64,000 nt of DNA, taken from Streptomyces sp. TRM68416. Its GTDB lineage: Bacteria > Actinomycetota > Actinomycetes > Streptomycetales > Streptomycetaceae. Within the stretch, counting starts at the first letter, position 1, and the number at the start of each line of letters is the position of its first letter. Below, piece by piece: positions 1 through 8,539 of this stretch. The position numbers and the translations under genes were made by a program. The notes under the pieces were generated by a model. That model was not told where the DNA came from. It worked only from the letters and a program-made list of their open reading frames with translations, and made no database searches. The stretch spans positions 186,001 to 250,000 of the forward strand of contig NZ_JACVWU010000005.1 in NCBI RefSeq assembly GCF_014596915.1, written 5' to 3'.

Positions 1-501
1 GAAGTCCTCCGCCGCTGGGGCGCCGATCGCTCGGACCTGATCCTGATGGACGTACGCATGCCCGGCCTGGGCGGCGTCGAGACCGTGCGGCGGCTGCTGT
101 CCGCCGACCCCGGGGCGCGCATCATCATGCTCACCGTCGCCGAGGACCTCGACGGCGTGGCGCTCGCGGTCGCCGCGGGCGCCCGCGGCTATCTGCACAA
201 GGACGCCTCGCGCGCGGAGCTGCGCGCCACGGTGACGCAGGCGCTGGCCGACCCGACGTGGCGGCTCGCCCCGCGACGGCTGCGCTCCGCCGAGATGGGC
301 GCCGCGCCGACGCTCACCGCGCGTGAGATCCAGGTGCTCGAAGGCATGAGCCACGGCCGGTCCAACGCGGAGATCGGGCGTGAGCTGTTTCTCTCCGAGG
401 ACACGGTCAAGACGCATGCGCGGCGGTTGTTCAAGAAGCTCGGCGCGTCGGACCGGGCGCACGCGGTCGCGCTCGGGTTCCGATGGGGCCTGGTTCGTTG
501 A
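1..501 (+). CDS. bldM: BldM-type orphan response regulator, 3' part
   Basis: The reading frame is open from base 1, so the N-terminus lies outside the window. The visible part carries the end of a receiver domain (ILMDVRMPGLGG with the phospho-acceptor-type Asp, then LTVAEDLDG and YLHKDAS) and a LuxR/FixJ-type HTH (LTAREIQVLEGMSHGRSNAEIG...SEDTVKTHARRLF). The C-terminus HAVALGFRWGLVR is what I remember for Streptomyces BldM, an atypical regulator needed for aerial hyphae that acts alone or as a heterodimer with WhiI. The downstream order (ECF sigma factor, guaB, guaB-like gene) matches the bldM locus. The identification rests on recalled sequence and synteny, not on a search. Confidence 0.9.
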   Translation, partial: EVLRRWGADRSDLILMDVRMPGLGGVETVRRLLSADPGARIIMLTVAEDLDGVALAVAAGARGYLHKDASRAELRATVTQALADPTWRLAPRRLRSAEMGAAPTLTAREIQVLEGMSHGRSNAEIGRELFLSEDTVKTHARRLFKKLGASDRAHAVALGFRWGLVR

Positions 502-706
502 GGGTCCGGTCGTAGAGGCTGTCGTTCTGGTGCGGGCCGTTCGTGGCTGGTCGCGCAGCACCCCGCGCCCCTCTGGGGGCGCGGCTGCAAGGCCGGTCAA
601 GCGGTCCCCTCGGTGCCCGCTGCTCGTTTCGCCGCGGATGCCGCATCCTTGAGATGTGGAGTCTCTCGGGGACGAGTCGGTCGAGCGGAAGGGGAGGGCG
701 CAGGGG

Positions 707-1384
707 ATGAGTTCCGGCGCACCTGCTCATAACGCTTCGGTGCACAACATCGAGCGCGATGCCACGGACCAGACGGCCGCAAGGCACCATGGACCGATGC
801 GCGACGAGGAGGCGGCAACCGCCGTAGGGGCGATCGGTGCACTCGTCCATCGCGCCGTCGACGGGGACGAGCAGGCCACGCACGACCTGCTCGCCCATGT
901 CCACCCCCTGGCGCTGCGCTACTGCCGCACGCGTCTGTCCCGGCTGCCCGGCGACGCCCGGCACTTCGTCGAGGACCTCGCCCAGGAGGTCTGCGTCGCC
1001 GTCCTGCTGGCCCTGCCGCGCTACAAGGACACCGGACGCCCCTTCGAGGCGTTCGTCGTCGCCATCGCCGCCCACAAGGTCGCCGACCTCCAGCGCGCGG
1101 CGATGCGCGGACCCGGTTCCACGGCCGTCCCCTCGGACGAGATGCCCGAGCGGCCGGACGACTCGCTCGGCCCCGAGGAGCGCGCCCTGCTCAGCAGTGA
1201 CGCCGAATGGGCCAAGAAGCTCCTGGCCAACCTGCCCGAGAACCAGCGCGAACTGCTCCTGCTGCGGATCGCGGTGGGGCTGACGGCGGAGGAGACCGGC
1301 CAGATGTTGGGAATGTCACCCGGAGCGGTCCGGGTGGCGCAGCACCGGGCGCTGAGCAGGCTGCGGGCACTGGCCGAGCAGTAG
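707..1384 (+). CDS. shbA: ECF (group 4) RNA polymerase sigma factor, SigD/ShbA-like
   Basis: A 225-residue protein with sigma region 2 ([17 protein letters not shown]...[20 protein letters not shown]) and region 4 ([49 protein letters not shown]). No extra domains are seen. ATG 707 has an upstream GGGGAGG and is preferred. ATG 797 (MRDEEAAT) is a shorter alternative that removes a poorly conserved-looking head and may be the real start. The gene lies between bldM and guaB, like mycobacterial sigD near guaB2, but no anti-sigma gene is visible beside it. From memory, the Streptomyces gene at this place is the one named shbA in S. griseus, which drives transcription of hrdB. The symbol is therefore probable, not certain. 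Confidence 0.85.
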   Translation: MSSGAPAHNASVHNIERDATDQTAARHHGPMRDEEAATAVGAIGALVHRAVDGDEQATHDLLAHVHPLALRYCRTRLSRLPGDARHFVEDLAQEVCVAVLLALPRYKDTGRPFEAFVVAIAAHKVADLQRAAMRGPGSTAVPSDEMPERPDDSLGPEERALLSSDAEWAKKLLANLPENQRELLLLRIAVGLTAEETGQMLGMSPGAVRVAQHRALSRLRALAEQ

Positions 1385-1484
1385 GCCCGCCTTGGTTGAA
1401 CAGGCCGCGCGCGGACTCCGTACGAACATACGAAGCCCGGCATCCTGCGGAACCGTGGAATGTGACACCCCGGCTTCCCGTTAG

Positions 1485-3032
<1,548 letters not shown>

Positions 3033-3048
3033 CGACCACGCGCGCGTG

Positions 3049-3080
3049 AGGGCGGCCCCGGGATGCTCCGGGGCCGCCCT
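3049..3080 (+). terminator. Hairpin terminator between guaB and the guaB3-type gene
   Basis: A perfect 13-bp inverted repeat, AGGGCGGCCCCGG (3049-3061) and CCGGGGCCGCCCT (3068-3080), with a 6-nt loop. It starts 16 nt after the guaB stop. There is only a weak T-run, as is usual for Streptomyces terminators. Confidence 0.8.
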
Positions 3081-3139
3081 TGTCGTACCCGTCGGCGATA
3101 CTGGAAGACGCTGAAACGCATCAGGGAAAGGCCACAGAC

Positions 3140-4264
3140 GTGACTGAGATCGAGATCGGGCGCGGCAAGCGCGGCCGCCGGGCGTACGCCTTCGACGACA
3201 TCGCCGTCGTCCCGAGCCGTCGTACGCGGGACCCGAAGGAGGTCTCGATCGCCTGGCAGATCGACGCCTACCGCTTCGAGCTGCCCTTCCTGGCCGCCCC
3301 CATGGACTCGGTCGTCTCCCCGGCCACCGCGATCCGCATCGGCGAGCTCGGCGGCCTCGGCGTGCTGAACCTCGAAGGCCTGTGGACGCGCTACGAGGAC
3401 CCGCAGCCGCTGCTCGACGAGATCGCCGAGCTGCCCACGGAGGCCGCCACCCGCCGCCTCCAGGAGATCTACTCCGCCCCCATCAAGGAGGAGCTGATCG
3501 GCGCGCGCATCAAGGAGGTGCGCGACTCCGGCGTGGTCACCGCCGCCGCGCTCTCCCCGCAGCGCACCGCCCAGTTCTCCAAGGCCGTCGTCGACGCGGG
3601 CGTGGACATCTTCGTCATCCGCGGTACGACGGTCTCCGCGGAGCACGTCTCCGGCGCCGCCGAGCCGCTGAACCTGAAGCAGTTCATCTACGAGCTCGAC
3701 GTCCCGGTGATCGTCGGCGGCTGCGCCACCTACACCGCGGCCCTGCACCTGATGCGTACGGGTGCGGCGGGCGTGCTGGTCGGCTTCGGCGGCGGCGCCG
3801 CGCACACCACGCGCAACGTGCTCGGCATCCGGGTGCCCATGGCCACGGCCGTGGCCGATGTCGCCGCCGCCCGCCGCGACTACATGGACGAGTCCGGCGG
3901 CCGGTACGTGCACGTCATCGCCGACGGCGGGGTCGGCTGGTCCGGCGACCTGCCGAAGGCCATCGCCTGCGGCGCGGACGCCGTGATGATGGGCTCTCCG
4001 CTGGCCCGCGCCACGGACGCGCCGGGCCGCGGCCACCACTGGGGCATGGAGGCCGTCAACGAGGAGCTGCCGCGCGGCAAGAAGGTGCACCTCGGGACCG
4101 TCGGCACGATCGAGGAGGTGCTGGCGGGGCCGTCGCACACCCCCGACGGCTCCATGAACTTCTTCGGCGCGCTGCGGCGGGCCATGGCCACGACCGGGTA
4201 CAGCGAGCTGAAGGAGTTCCAGCGGGTCGAGGTGGCGGTGGCCGACTCGCAGCATCAGCGGTAG
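3140..4264 (+). CDS. GuaB3-family IMP dehydrogenase-related protein
   Basis: A 374-residue IMPDH/GMP-reductase-fold barrel, the length expected for the actinobacterial GuaB3 family. GTG 3140 is chosen because the product then begins MTEIEIGRGKRGRRAYAFDD, the usual family N-terminus; a longer frame opens at 3080 inside the terminator and is unlikely. There are no CBS domains. At the position of the catalytic-Cys loop (GPGSICTTR in GuaB) it reads GFGGGAAHTTRN, so the nucleophilic Cys is absent. The function of this family is not settled and a standard IMPDH reaction looks impossible. Position next to guaB is conserved in mycobacteria (guaB2-guaB3). Confidence 0.9.
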   Translation: MTEIEIGRGKRGRRAYAFDDIAVVPSRRTRDPKEVSIAWQIDAYRFELPFLAAPMDSVVSPATAIRIGELGGLGVLNLEGLWTRYEDPQPLLDEIAELPTEAATRRLQEIYSAPIKEELIGARIKEVRDSGVVTAAALSPQRTAQFSKAVVDAGVDIFVIRGTTVSAEHVSGAAEPLNLKQFIYELDVPVIVGGCATYTAALHLMRTGAAGVLVGFGGGAAHTTRNVLGIRVPMATAVADVAAARRDYMDESGGRYVHVIADGGVGWSGDLPKAIACGADAVMMGSPLARATDAPGRGHHWGMEAVNEELPRGKKVHLGTVGTIEEVLAGPSHTPDGSMNFFGALRRAMATTGYSELKEFQRVEVAVADSQHQR

Positions 4265-4277
4265 GTCCTGCGGCCTG

Positions 4278-4315
4278 AAGGGGTCGGTTGCCCGGTGGGG
4301 TGACCGGCCCTTTTT
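4278..4315 (+). terminator. Intrinsic terminator after the guaB3-type gene
   Basis: The arms AAGGGGTCGGT (4278-4288) and ACCGGCCCTTTTT (4303-4315) form a stem of about ten pairs with one G-U, followed by an unusually clear T5 run. Confidence 0.75.
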
Positions 4316-4442
4316 GTGTGCCCTGGGCTTGCGCGGGGCGTGCGGGGTGGGGTGGGGGCGTGCGGTTGCGTTCGGGGCGGATCTGGGCTGGTCGGATGGG
4401 GTGGGGGCGGTAGCGTCCTTGTCGGCGCCCCAGGTTGCTGGT

Positions 4443-4550
4443 GGCGCCCCCTTCCAAGGATTTGGTTCCGGACCCCGCTCCTCGGGGCCCGGCCCGATTT
4501 CCGACGGACCGTCCACCGGGCTACTGGGCGGTGTCGTGGAAGGGGGCGCC
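4443..4550 (+). ncRNA. Structured leader: 14-bp perfect closing stem over the ribosome binding site of a small ORF
   Basis: GGCGCCCCCTTCCA (4443-4456) and TGGAAGGGGGCGCC (4537-4550) are exact reverse complements separated by 80 nt. The internal 80 nt contains further self-complementary runs (CCCCGCTCCTCGGGG and several CCGGG/CCCGG blocks). The right arm holds the purine-rich GGAAGGGGG that would serve as Shine-Dalgarno for the ATG at 4552, so the stem should hide the start of the 31-codon ORF. No match to a known riboswitch class was recognised. Calling it RNA is inference; only the inverted repeat is directly seen. Confidence 0.45.
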
Positions 4551-4551
4551 C

Positions 4552-4647
4552 ATGGGACGCCACCGCAAGCCCACTCGCTGGGACCGGATCCGTCTGCGGA
4601 TGGTGAAGTGCCGGAGGAGGTGGATCTTGCGGATTTTCGGATGGTGA
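4552..4647 (+). CDS. Putative strongly cationic 31-residue small protein
   Basis: The ORF starts MGRHRKPTRWDRIRLR and ends RRRWILRIFGW. It has ten Arg, two Lys, one Asp, one Cys and three Trp, giving a net charge near +11 and an amphipathic Arg/Trp-rich tail. ATG 4552 follows GGAAGGGGG with 6-7 nt spacing, but that site is inside a 14-bp stem. The stop codon TGA (4645-4647) overlaps the ATG (4641) of a nine-codon ORF, an arrangement typical of coupled translation. I do not recognise the family. It could be a toxin-like peptide, a leader ORF or a chance frame. An in-frame upstream start (4435) is also possible. Confidence 0.35.
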   Translation: MGRHRKPTRWDRIRLRMVKCRRRWILRIFGW

Positions 4648-4733
4648 GCGGCCGCCCCCAAGGCAACTAGGGGCGGACACTCCGTGAACCATCCAGGAGC
4701 CTGCCGCAGTAGCCTCTGCGGTGGGCTCCACCT
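4640..4733 (+). repeat. 94-bp tandem element, copy 1, containing nonapeptide ORF MVSGRPQGN
   Basis: Copy 1 of two equal-length units that match at about 80 of 94 positions without gaps. It contains ATG...TAG at 4641-4670, encoding MVSGRPQGN. The stem CCGCCCC (4652-4658)/GGGGCGG (4670-4676) spans the stop codon, and GGATGGT/ACCATCC closes around it. A second hairpin, GCCTGCCGCAG/CTGCGGTGGGC, pairs 11 of 11 when G-U pairs are counted. The regular spacing and conserved stems suggest a structured RNA unit, perhaps regulatory. Confidence 0.6.
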
Positions 4734-4742
4734 AGTGGGTGT

Positions 4743-4836
4743 GATGGTGAGCGGCCGTCCCCACGCAAACTAGGGGCGGACACTACGTGATCCATCCACG
4801 AGCCTGCCGCAGTGGCCACTGCGACCGACCCCACCT
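4743..4836 (+). repeat. 94-bp tandem element, copy 2, containing nonapeptide ORF MVSGRPHAN
   Basis: Copy 2 begins 9 nt after copy 1. ATG...TAG at 4744-4773 encodes MVSGRPHAN. The Arg codon differs silently (CGC to CGT), and the first stem survives through a G-U pair (CCGUCCC/GGGGCGG). The second hairpin is replaced by a perfect palindrome, GCAGTGGCCACTGC. The start, the stop and the six first residues are kept while residues 7-8 differ. That pattern fits selection on a short peptide or on the RNA fold. Confidence 0.6.
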
Positions 4837-4909
4837 GTCTCCGTAAGGTACCCGCGCCGCGCCCCGCATGCCACCAGCTCCGGAGTCCGGCCCACCCACG
4901 CGCCCCCTT

Positions 4910-6118
4910 TCACAACCGATGCGCCGCCCCCGTAGGCGTGGCCCCGCGCGTGTCCAGCAGCAGCTGTGCCTTCACCGAGAGGCCCTGGAGGTCGTACGTC
5001 CGGTGCTGCTGGAGCAGGATCGTCAGGTCCGCGTCGGCGGCCGCCTCGTACAGGGAGTCCGCGCGGGGGACCGGGCGGTCCAGGACGTTCCAGGACGGGA
5101 CGTGCGGGTCGTGGTAGCTGACGGAGGCGCCGAGGCTCATCAGGCGGACGGCGATCTCCTCGGCCGGGGTGGACCGCTGGTCGGCGAGGTCGGGCTTGTA
5201 GGTGACGCCGAGGAGGAGGACGCGGGCGCCGCGCGCGGACTTGCCGTGCTCGTTGAGGAGGGTCGCGGCGCGCTGGACGACGTAGCGCGGCATCTGGCTG
5301 TTGACCTGCTGGGCCAGTTCGACCATGCGCAGGGAGCGGCCGGTCAGGCCGGTCAGGTCCTGGGGGACGGCGTGGCCGCCGACGCCGGGGCCGGGGCGGA
5401 AGCTCTGGAAGCCGAAGGGCTTGGTCTCCGCGCAGCGCACCACGTCCCAGAGGTCGACGCCCAACTCGTGGCACAGGATGGCCATTTCGTTGACGAGGGC
5501 GATGTTGACGTGGCGGTAGTTGGTCTCCAGGAGCTGCACTGTCTCCGCTTCTCGCGGTCCACGCGCGCGTACGACCTTGTCGGTGAGCCGTGAGTAGAAG
5601 GCGGCGGCCGACTCGGTGCAGGCGGGGGTGAGGCCGCCGATCACCTTGGGGGTGTTGGCGGGGGTGAAGTCGCGGTTGCCGGGGTCGACGCGGCTGGGGG
5701 AGCAGGCGAGGTGGAAGTCGCGGCCCGCGCGCAGGCCCGAGACCTCTTCGAGGAGGGGACGCAGGAATTGCTCGGTGGTGCCCGGGGGGACCGGTGACTC
5801 CAGGACGACCGTGGTGTGCGGGCGCATGTGGCCGGCCAGCGTGCGGGCGGCCGACTCCAGCTGGGCGAGGTCGAGGCCGCCGTCCGCGCCGCGCGGGGTG
5901 GGCGCGCAGATGACCGCGGTGCGTACGCGGCCGAGTTCGGCGGGGCTGGTGGCGTGCCGGAAGCCCGCGGCGAGCATGCGGCGCAGTTCGGCGGGGCTGA
6001 GGGAGTTTGGTTCGGGGCCGGTGCGGTAGCCGAGCGTGGGGATGCCGGCGGCCACGGCTGCCTGGGCCAGGGGCAGGCCGTACGGGCCGAGTCCGATGAC
6101 GGCGAGATCTGCGGGCAT
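4910..6118 (-). CDS. UDP-sugar (WecC/UGDH-family) dehydrogenase homologue lacking catalytic residues
   Basis: A 402-residue protein with the full UDP-glucose/UDP-ManNAc dehydrogenase architecture. There is an N-terminal Rossmann fold (AVIGLGPYGLPLA, residues 7-18), a central domain, and a C-terminal UDP-binding domain (TYKPDLADQRSTPAEEI). The hallmark catalytic residues are changed: SPERV is SPSRV (Ser142), the Lys in AExxKLxEN is Gln195, and the nucleophile in GPGVGGHC is Ala250 (GPGVGGHAVPQDL). It should not be able to carry out the usual two-step NAD+ oxidation to a uronic acid. It may be a binding or regulatory protein, or have other chemistry. No frameshift is seen, and the gene lies alone, divergent from glpD. 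Confidence 0.85.
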   Translation of the reverse strand: MPADLAVIGLGPYGLPLAQAAVAAGIPTLGYRTGPEPNSLSPAELRRMLAAGFRHATSPAELGRVRTAVICAPTPRGADGGLDLAQLESAARTLAGHMRPHTTVVLESPVPPGTTEQFLRPLLEEVSGLRAGRDFHLACSPSRVDPGNRDFTPANTPKVIGGLTPACTESAAAFYSRLTDKVVRARGPREAETVQLLETNYRHVNIALVNEMAILCHELGVDLWDVVRCAETKPFGFQSFRPGPGVGGHAVPQDLTGLTGRSLRMVELAQQVNSQMPRYVVQRAATLLNEHGKSARGARVLLLGVTYKPDLADQRSTPAEEIAVRLMSLGASVSYHDPHVPSWNVLDRPVPRADSLYEAAADADLTILLQQHRTYDLQGLSVKAQLLLDTRGATPTGAAHRL

Positions 6119-6413
6119 GGCGTGGGCCGTCCTTCCCAGTAACCGAAGCGGGACAGGTGCGCAAGCCCTGTGGACAGTTCGGGCGAGTGCAATGTCAGAC
6201 TAGGAGTAAATATGACCGAAATACGGGATTGATTCCTTGTGTCTTGCCTGTGGGGTGGCCGGCTTCTGCCCTGCATGTCCGTGGAGGTTGTCCACAGGCT
6301 GGTGGCGAGTGGTGGCTGAAGTCGGGCAAGCCGGTCAGAATTTGGGCATGGGGGATACGACCGGGCTTCGCCCCCACGGGCGCGGCCGGTACGACCTACA
6401 GCGGGAGGCAGCG

Positions 6414-8120
6414 GTGAGGACAGCGGCACTCGGGCCGGCGCAGCGCGCCGAGTCACTGGCATCAATGGCCGAGCGCGAACTGGACGTACTGGTCGTGGGC
6501 GCCGGGGTGGTCGGCGCCGGCACCGCCCTGGACGCGGCGACCCGCGGCCTGTCCACCGGCCTGGTCGAGGCGCGTGACTGGGCGTCGGGCACGTCGAGCA
6601 GGTCCAGCAAGCTCATCCACGGCGGCCTGCGCTACCTGGAGATGCTCGACTTCGCGCTCGTGAGGGAGGCCCTGAAGGAACGCGGACTGCTCCTGGAGCG
6701 CCTCGCGCCCCATCTGGTGAGGCCGGTGCCCTTCCTCTACCCGCTCCAGCACAAGGGCTGGGAGCGCCTGTACGCCGGTTCCGGCGTCGCGCTCTACGAC
6801 GCCATGTCGATGGCCCGCGGGCACGGACGCGGCCTGCCCGTCCACCGCCATCTGAGCCGCGGTCACGCCCTGCGCGTGGCGCCCGCCTTGAAGAAGGACG
6901 CCCTGGTCGGCGCCCTCCAGTACTACGACGCCCAGATGGACGACGCCCGTTACGTCGCCACCCTCGTCCGCACCGCCGCCGCCTACGGCGCCCGGGTCGC
7001 CAACCGGGCGCGCGTGACCGGATTCCTGCGCGAGGGCGAGCGGGTGGTCGGCGCGCGCGTGCAGGACGTCGAGAACGGCGGCGAGTACGAGATCCGCGCC
7101 AAGCAGATCGTCAACGCCACCGGCGTGTGGACCGACGACACGCAGGCCATGGTGGGGGAGCGGGGGCAGTTCCACGTACGGGCCTCCAAGGGCATCCACC
7201 TGGTCGTGCCCAAGGACCGGATCCACTCCGCGACCGGGCTGATCCTGCGCACCGAGAAGTCCGTGCTGTTCGTCATCCCCTGGGGGCGGCACTGGATCAT
7301 CGGGACGACCGACACCGACTGGGACCTCGACAAGGCGCATCCGGCCGCGTCCAGCGCGGACATCGACTACCTGCTGGAGCACGTGAACTCCGTGCTCGCG
7401 GTGCCGCTCACGCGCGACGACGTGCAGGGCGTGTACGCCGGGCTGCGGCCGCTGCTGGCCGGCGAGTCGGACGCCACCAGCAAGCTGTCGCGCGAGCACA
7501 CCGTGGCCCATCCGGTGCCGGGGCTCGTCGTCGTGGCGGGCGGCAAGTACACGACGTACCGGGTCATGGCCAAGGATGCGGTGGACGAGGCGGTGCACGG
7601 GCTCGACCTGCGGGTCGCCGAGTGCGTGACCGAGGACGTCCCGCTGCTGGGGGCCGAGGGCTACCGGGCGCTGTGGAACGCGCGGGCGCGGATCGCCGCC
7701 CGCACCGGTCTCCATACGGTGCGGGTGGAGCACCTGTTGAACCGGTACGGGTCCCTCGCGGAGGAGGTGCTCGACCTCATCGCCGCCGACCCCTCGCTGG
7801 GCGAGCCGCTGGGGGCGGCCGAGGACTATCTGCGTGCCGAGGTGGTGTACGCCGCCTCGCACGAGGGCGCACGGCACCTGGACGACGTGCTGACCCGGCG
7901 TACCCGCATCTCCATCGAGACCTTCGACCGCGGCACGCTCAGCGCCCGCGAGGCGGCCGAGCTGATGGCGCCGGTGCTGGGCTGGGACAAGGACCAGATC
8001 GAGCGCGAGGTCGAGCACTACGACAAGCGGGTGGAGGCCGAGCGGGAGTCGCAGCGCCAGCCCGACGATCTGACGGCGGACGCGGCGCGGTTGGGGGCGC
8101 CCGACATCGTGCCGTTGTGA
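6414..8120 (+). CDS. glpD: Aerobic glycerol-3-phosphate dehydrogenase
   Basis: A 568-residue FAD enzyme oxidising glycerol-3-phosphate to dihydroxyacetone phosphate, feeding electrons to quinones at the membrane. It has the FAD dinucleotide fold (DVLVVGAGVVGAGTALDAATRGL), the GlpD motif SSKLIHGGLRYLE, a mid-region FVIPWGRHWIIGTTDTDWD, and the C-terminal DAO_C domain (TRRTRISIETFDRG). GTG 6414 has GGGAGG five nt upstream and gives the usual MRTAALGPAQRAESLASM start; ATG 6348 and ATG 6465 are alternatives. It lacks the glpF/glpK partners in this window, so it is a stand-alone copy. Confidence 0.95.
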   Translation: MRTAALGPAQRAESLASMAERELDVLVVGAGVVGAGTALDAATRGLSTGLVEARDWASGTSSRSSKLIHGGLRYLEMLDFALVREALKERGLLLERLAPHLVRPVPFLYPLQHKGWERLYAGSGVALYDAMSMARGHGRGLPVHRHLSRGHALRVAPALKKDALVGALQYYDAQMDDARYVATLVRTAAAYGARVANRARVTGFLREGERVVGARVQDVENGGEYEIRAKQIVNATGVWTDDTQAMVGERGQFHVRASKGIHLVVPKDRIHSATGLILRTEKSVLFVIPWGRHWIIGTTDTDWDLDKAHPAASSADIDYLLEHVNSVLAVPLTRDDVQGVYAGLRPLLAGESDATSKLSREHTVAHPVPGLVVVAGGKYTTYRVMAKDAVDEAVHGLDLRVAECVTEDVPLLGAEGYRALWNARARIAARTGLHTVRVEHLLNRYGSLAEEVLDLIAADPSLGEPLGAAEDYLRAEVVYAASHEGARHLDDVLTRRTRISIETFDRGTLSAREAAELMAPVLGWDKDQIEREVEHYDKRVEAERESQRQPDDLTADAARLGAPDIVPL

Positions 8121-8158
8121 TGCGGGGGGCTGCGTCCGGGATCCAGGGGGCTGTGGCC

Positions 8159-8238
8159 GGCCTCCGGGCTCCGCGGCCGGCCTCCGGGTTCCGTGCCTGG
8201 CCTCCGGGCTTCGCGCCTGGCCTCCGGGTTCCGCGCCC
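8159..8238 (+). repeat. Four tandem 20-bp repeats downstream of glpD
   Basis: Four exact-length copies of a GGCCTCCGGG[C/T]TCCGCGCCT-like unit occupy 8159-8178, 8179-8198, 8199-8218 and 8219-8238. Differences are confined to a few positions. They lie 38 nt after the glpD stop in a gap of about 420 nt before the first kinase gene. No coding role is evident. Confidence 0.85.
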
Positions 8239-8539
8239 GGCCGCGGGCTGTCACTCGAACGGGTGTCGTGAATCGGGATCTTCGTTCGGTTCCGGGTCGT
8301 TGCAGGAGGTGTGAGGGCAGAACCGGGCGGAGAGGAGGGCGTGTTCGGTGTCGGGGGCGTCCGCCGCGGGGGTGGCGGGTGGTTCGGGAACCGGCGGTTC
8401 CGCCCCGACGGGGATGCCCGGAAGCCGGACTTCCGGGGGTGCGGCGGCCGGTACGTCCCGAGGGGCACCCTGGGCGTTGGGCACTTGTCGGGTGAGAGAC
8501 AATGGAGGCTCTGTCAGGGCGGGTTGCATGAGGGGACGC

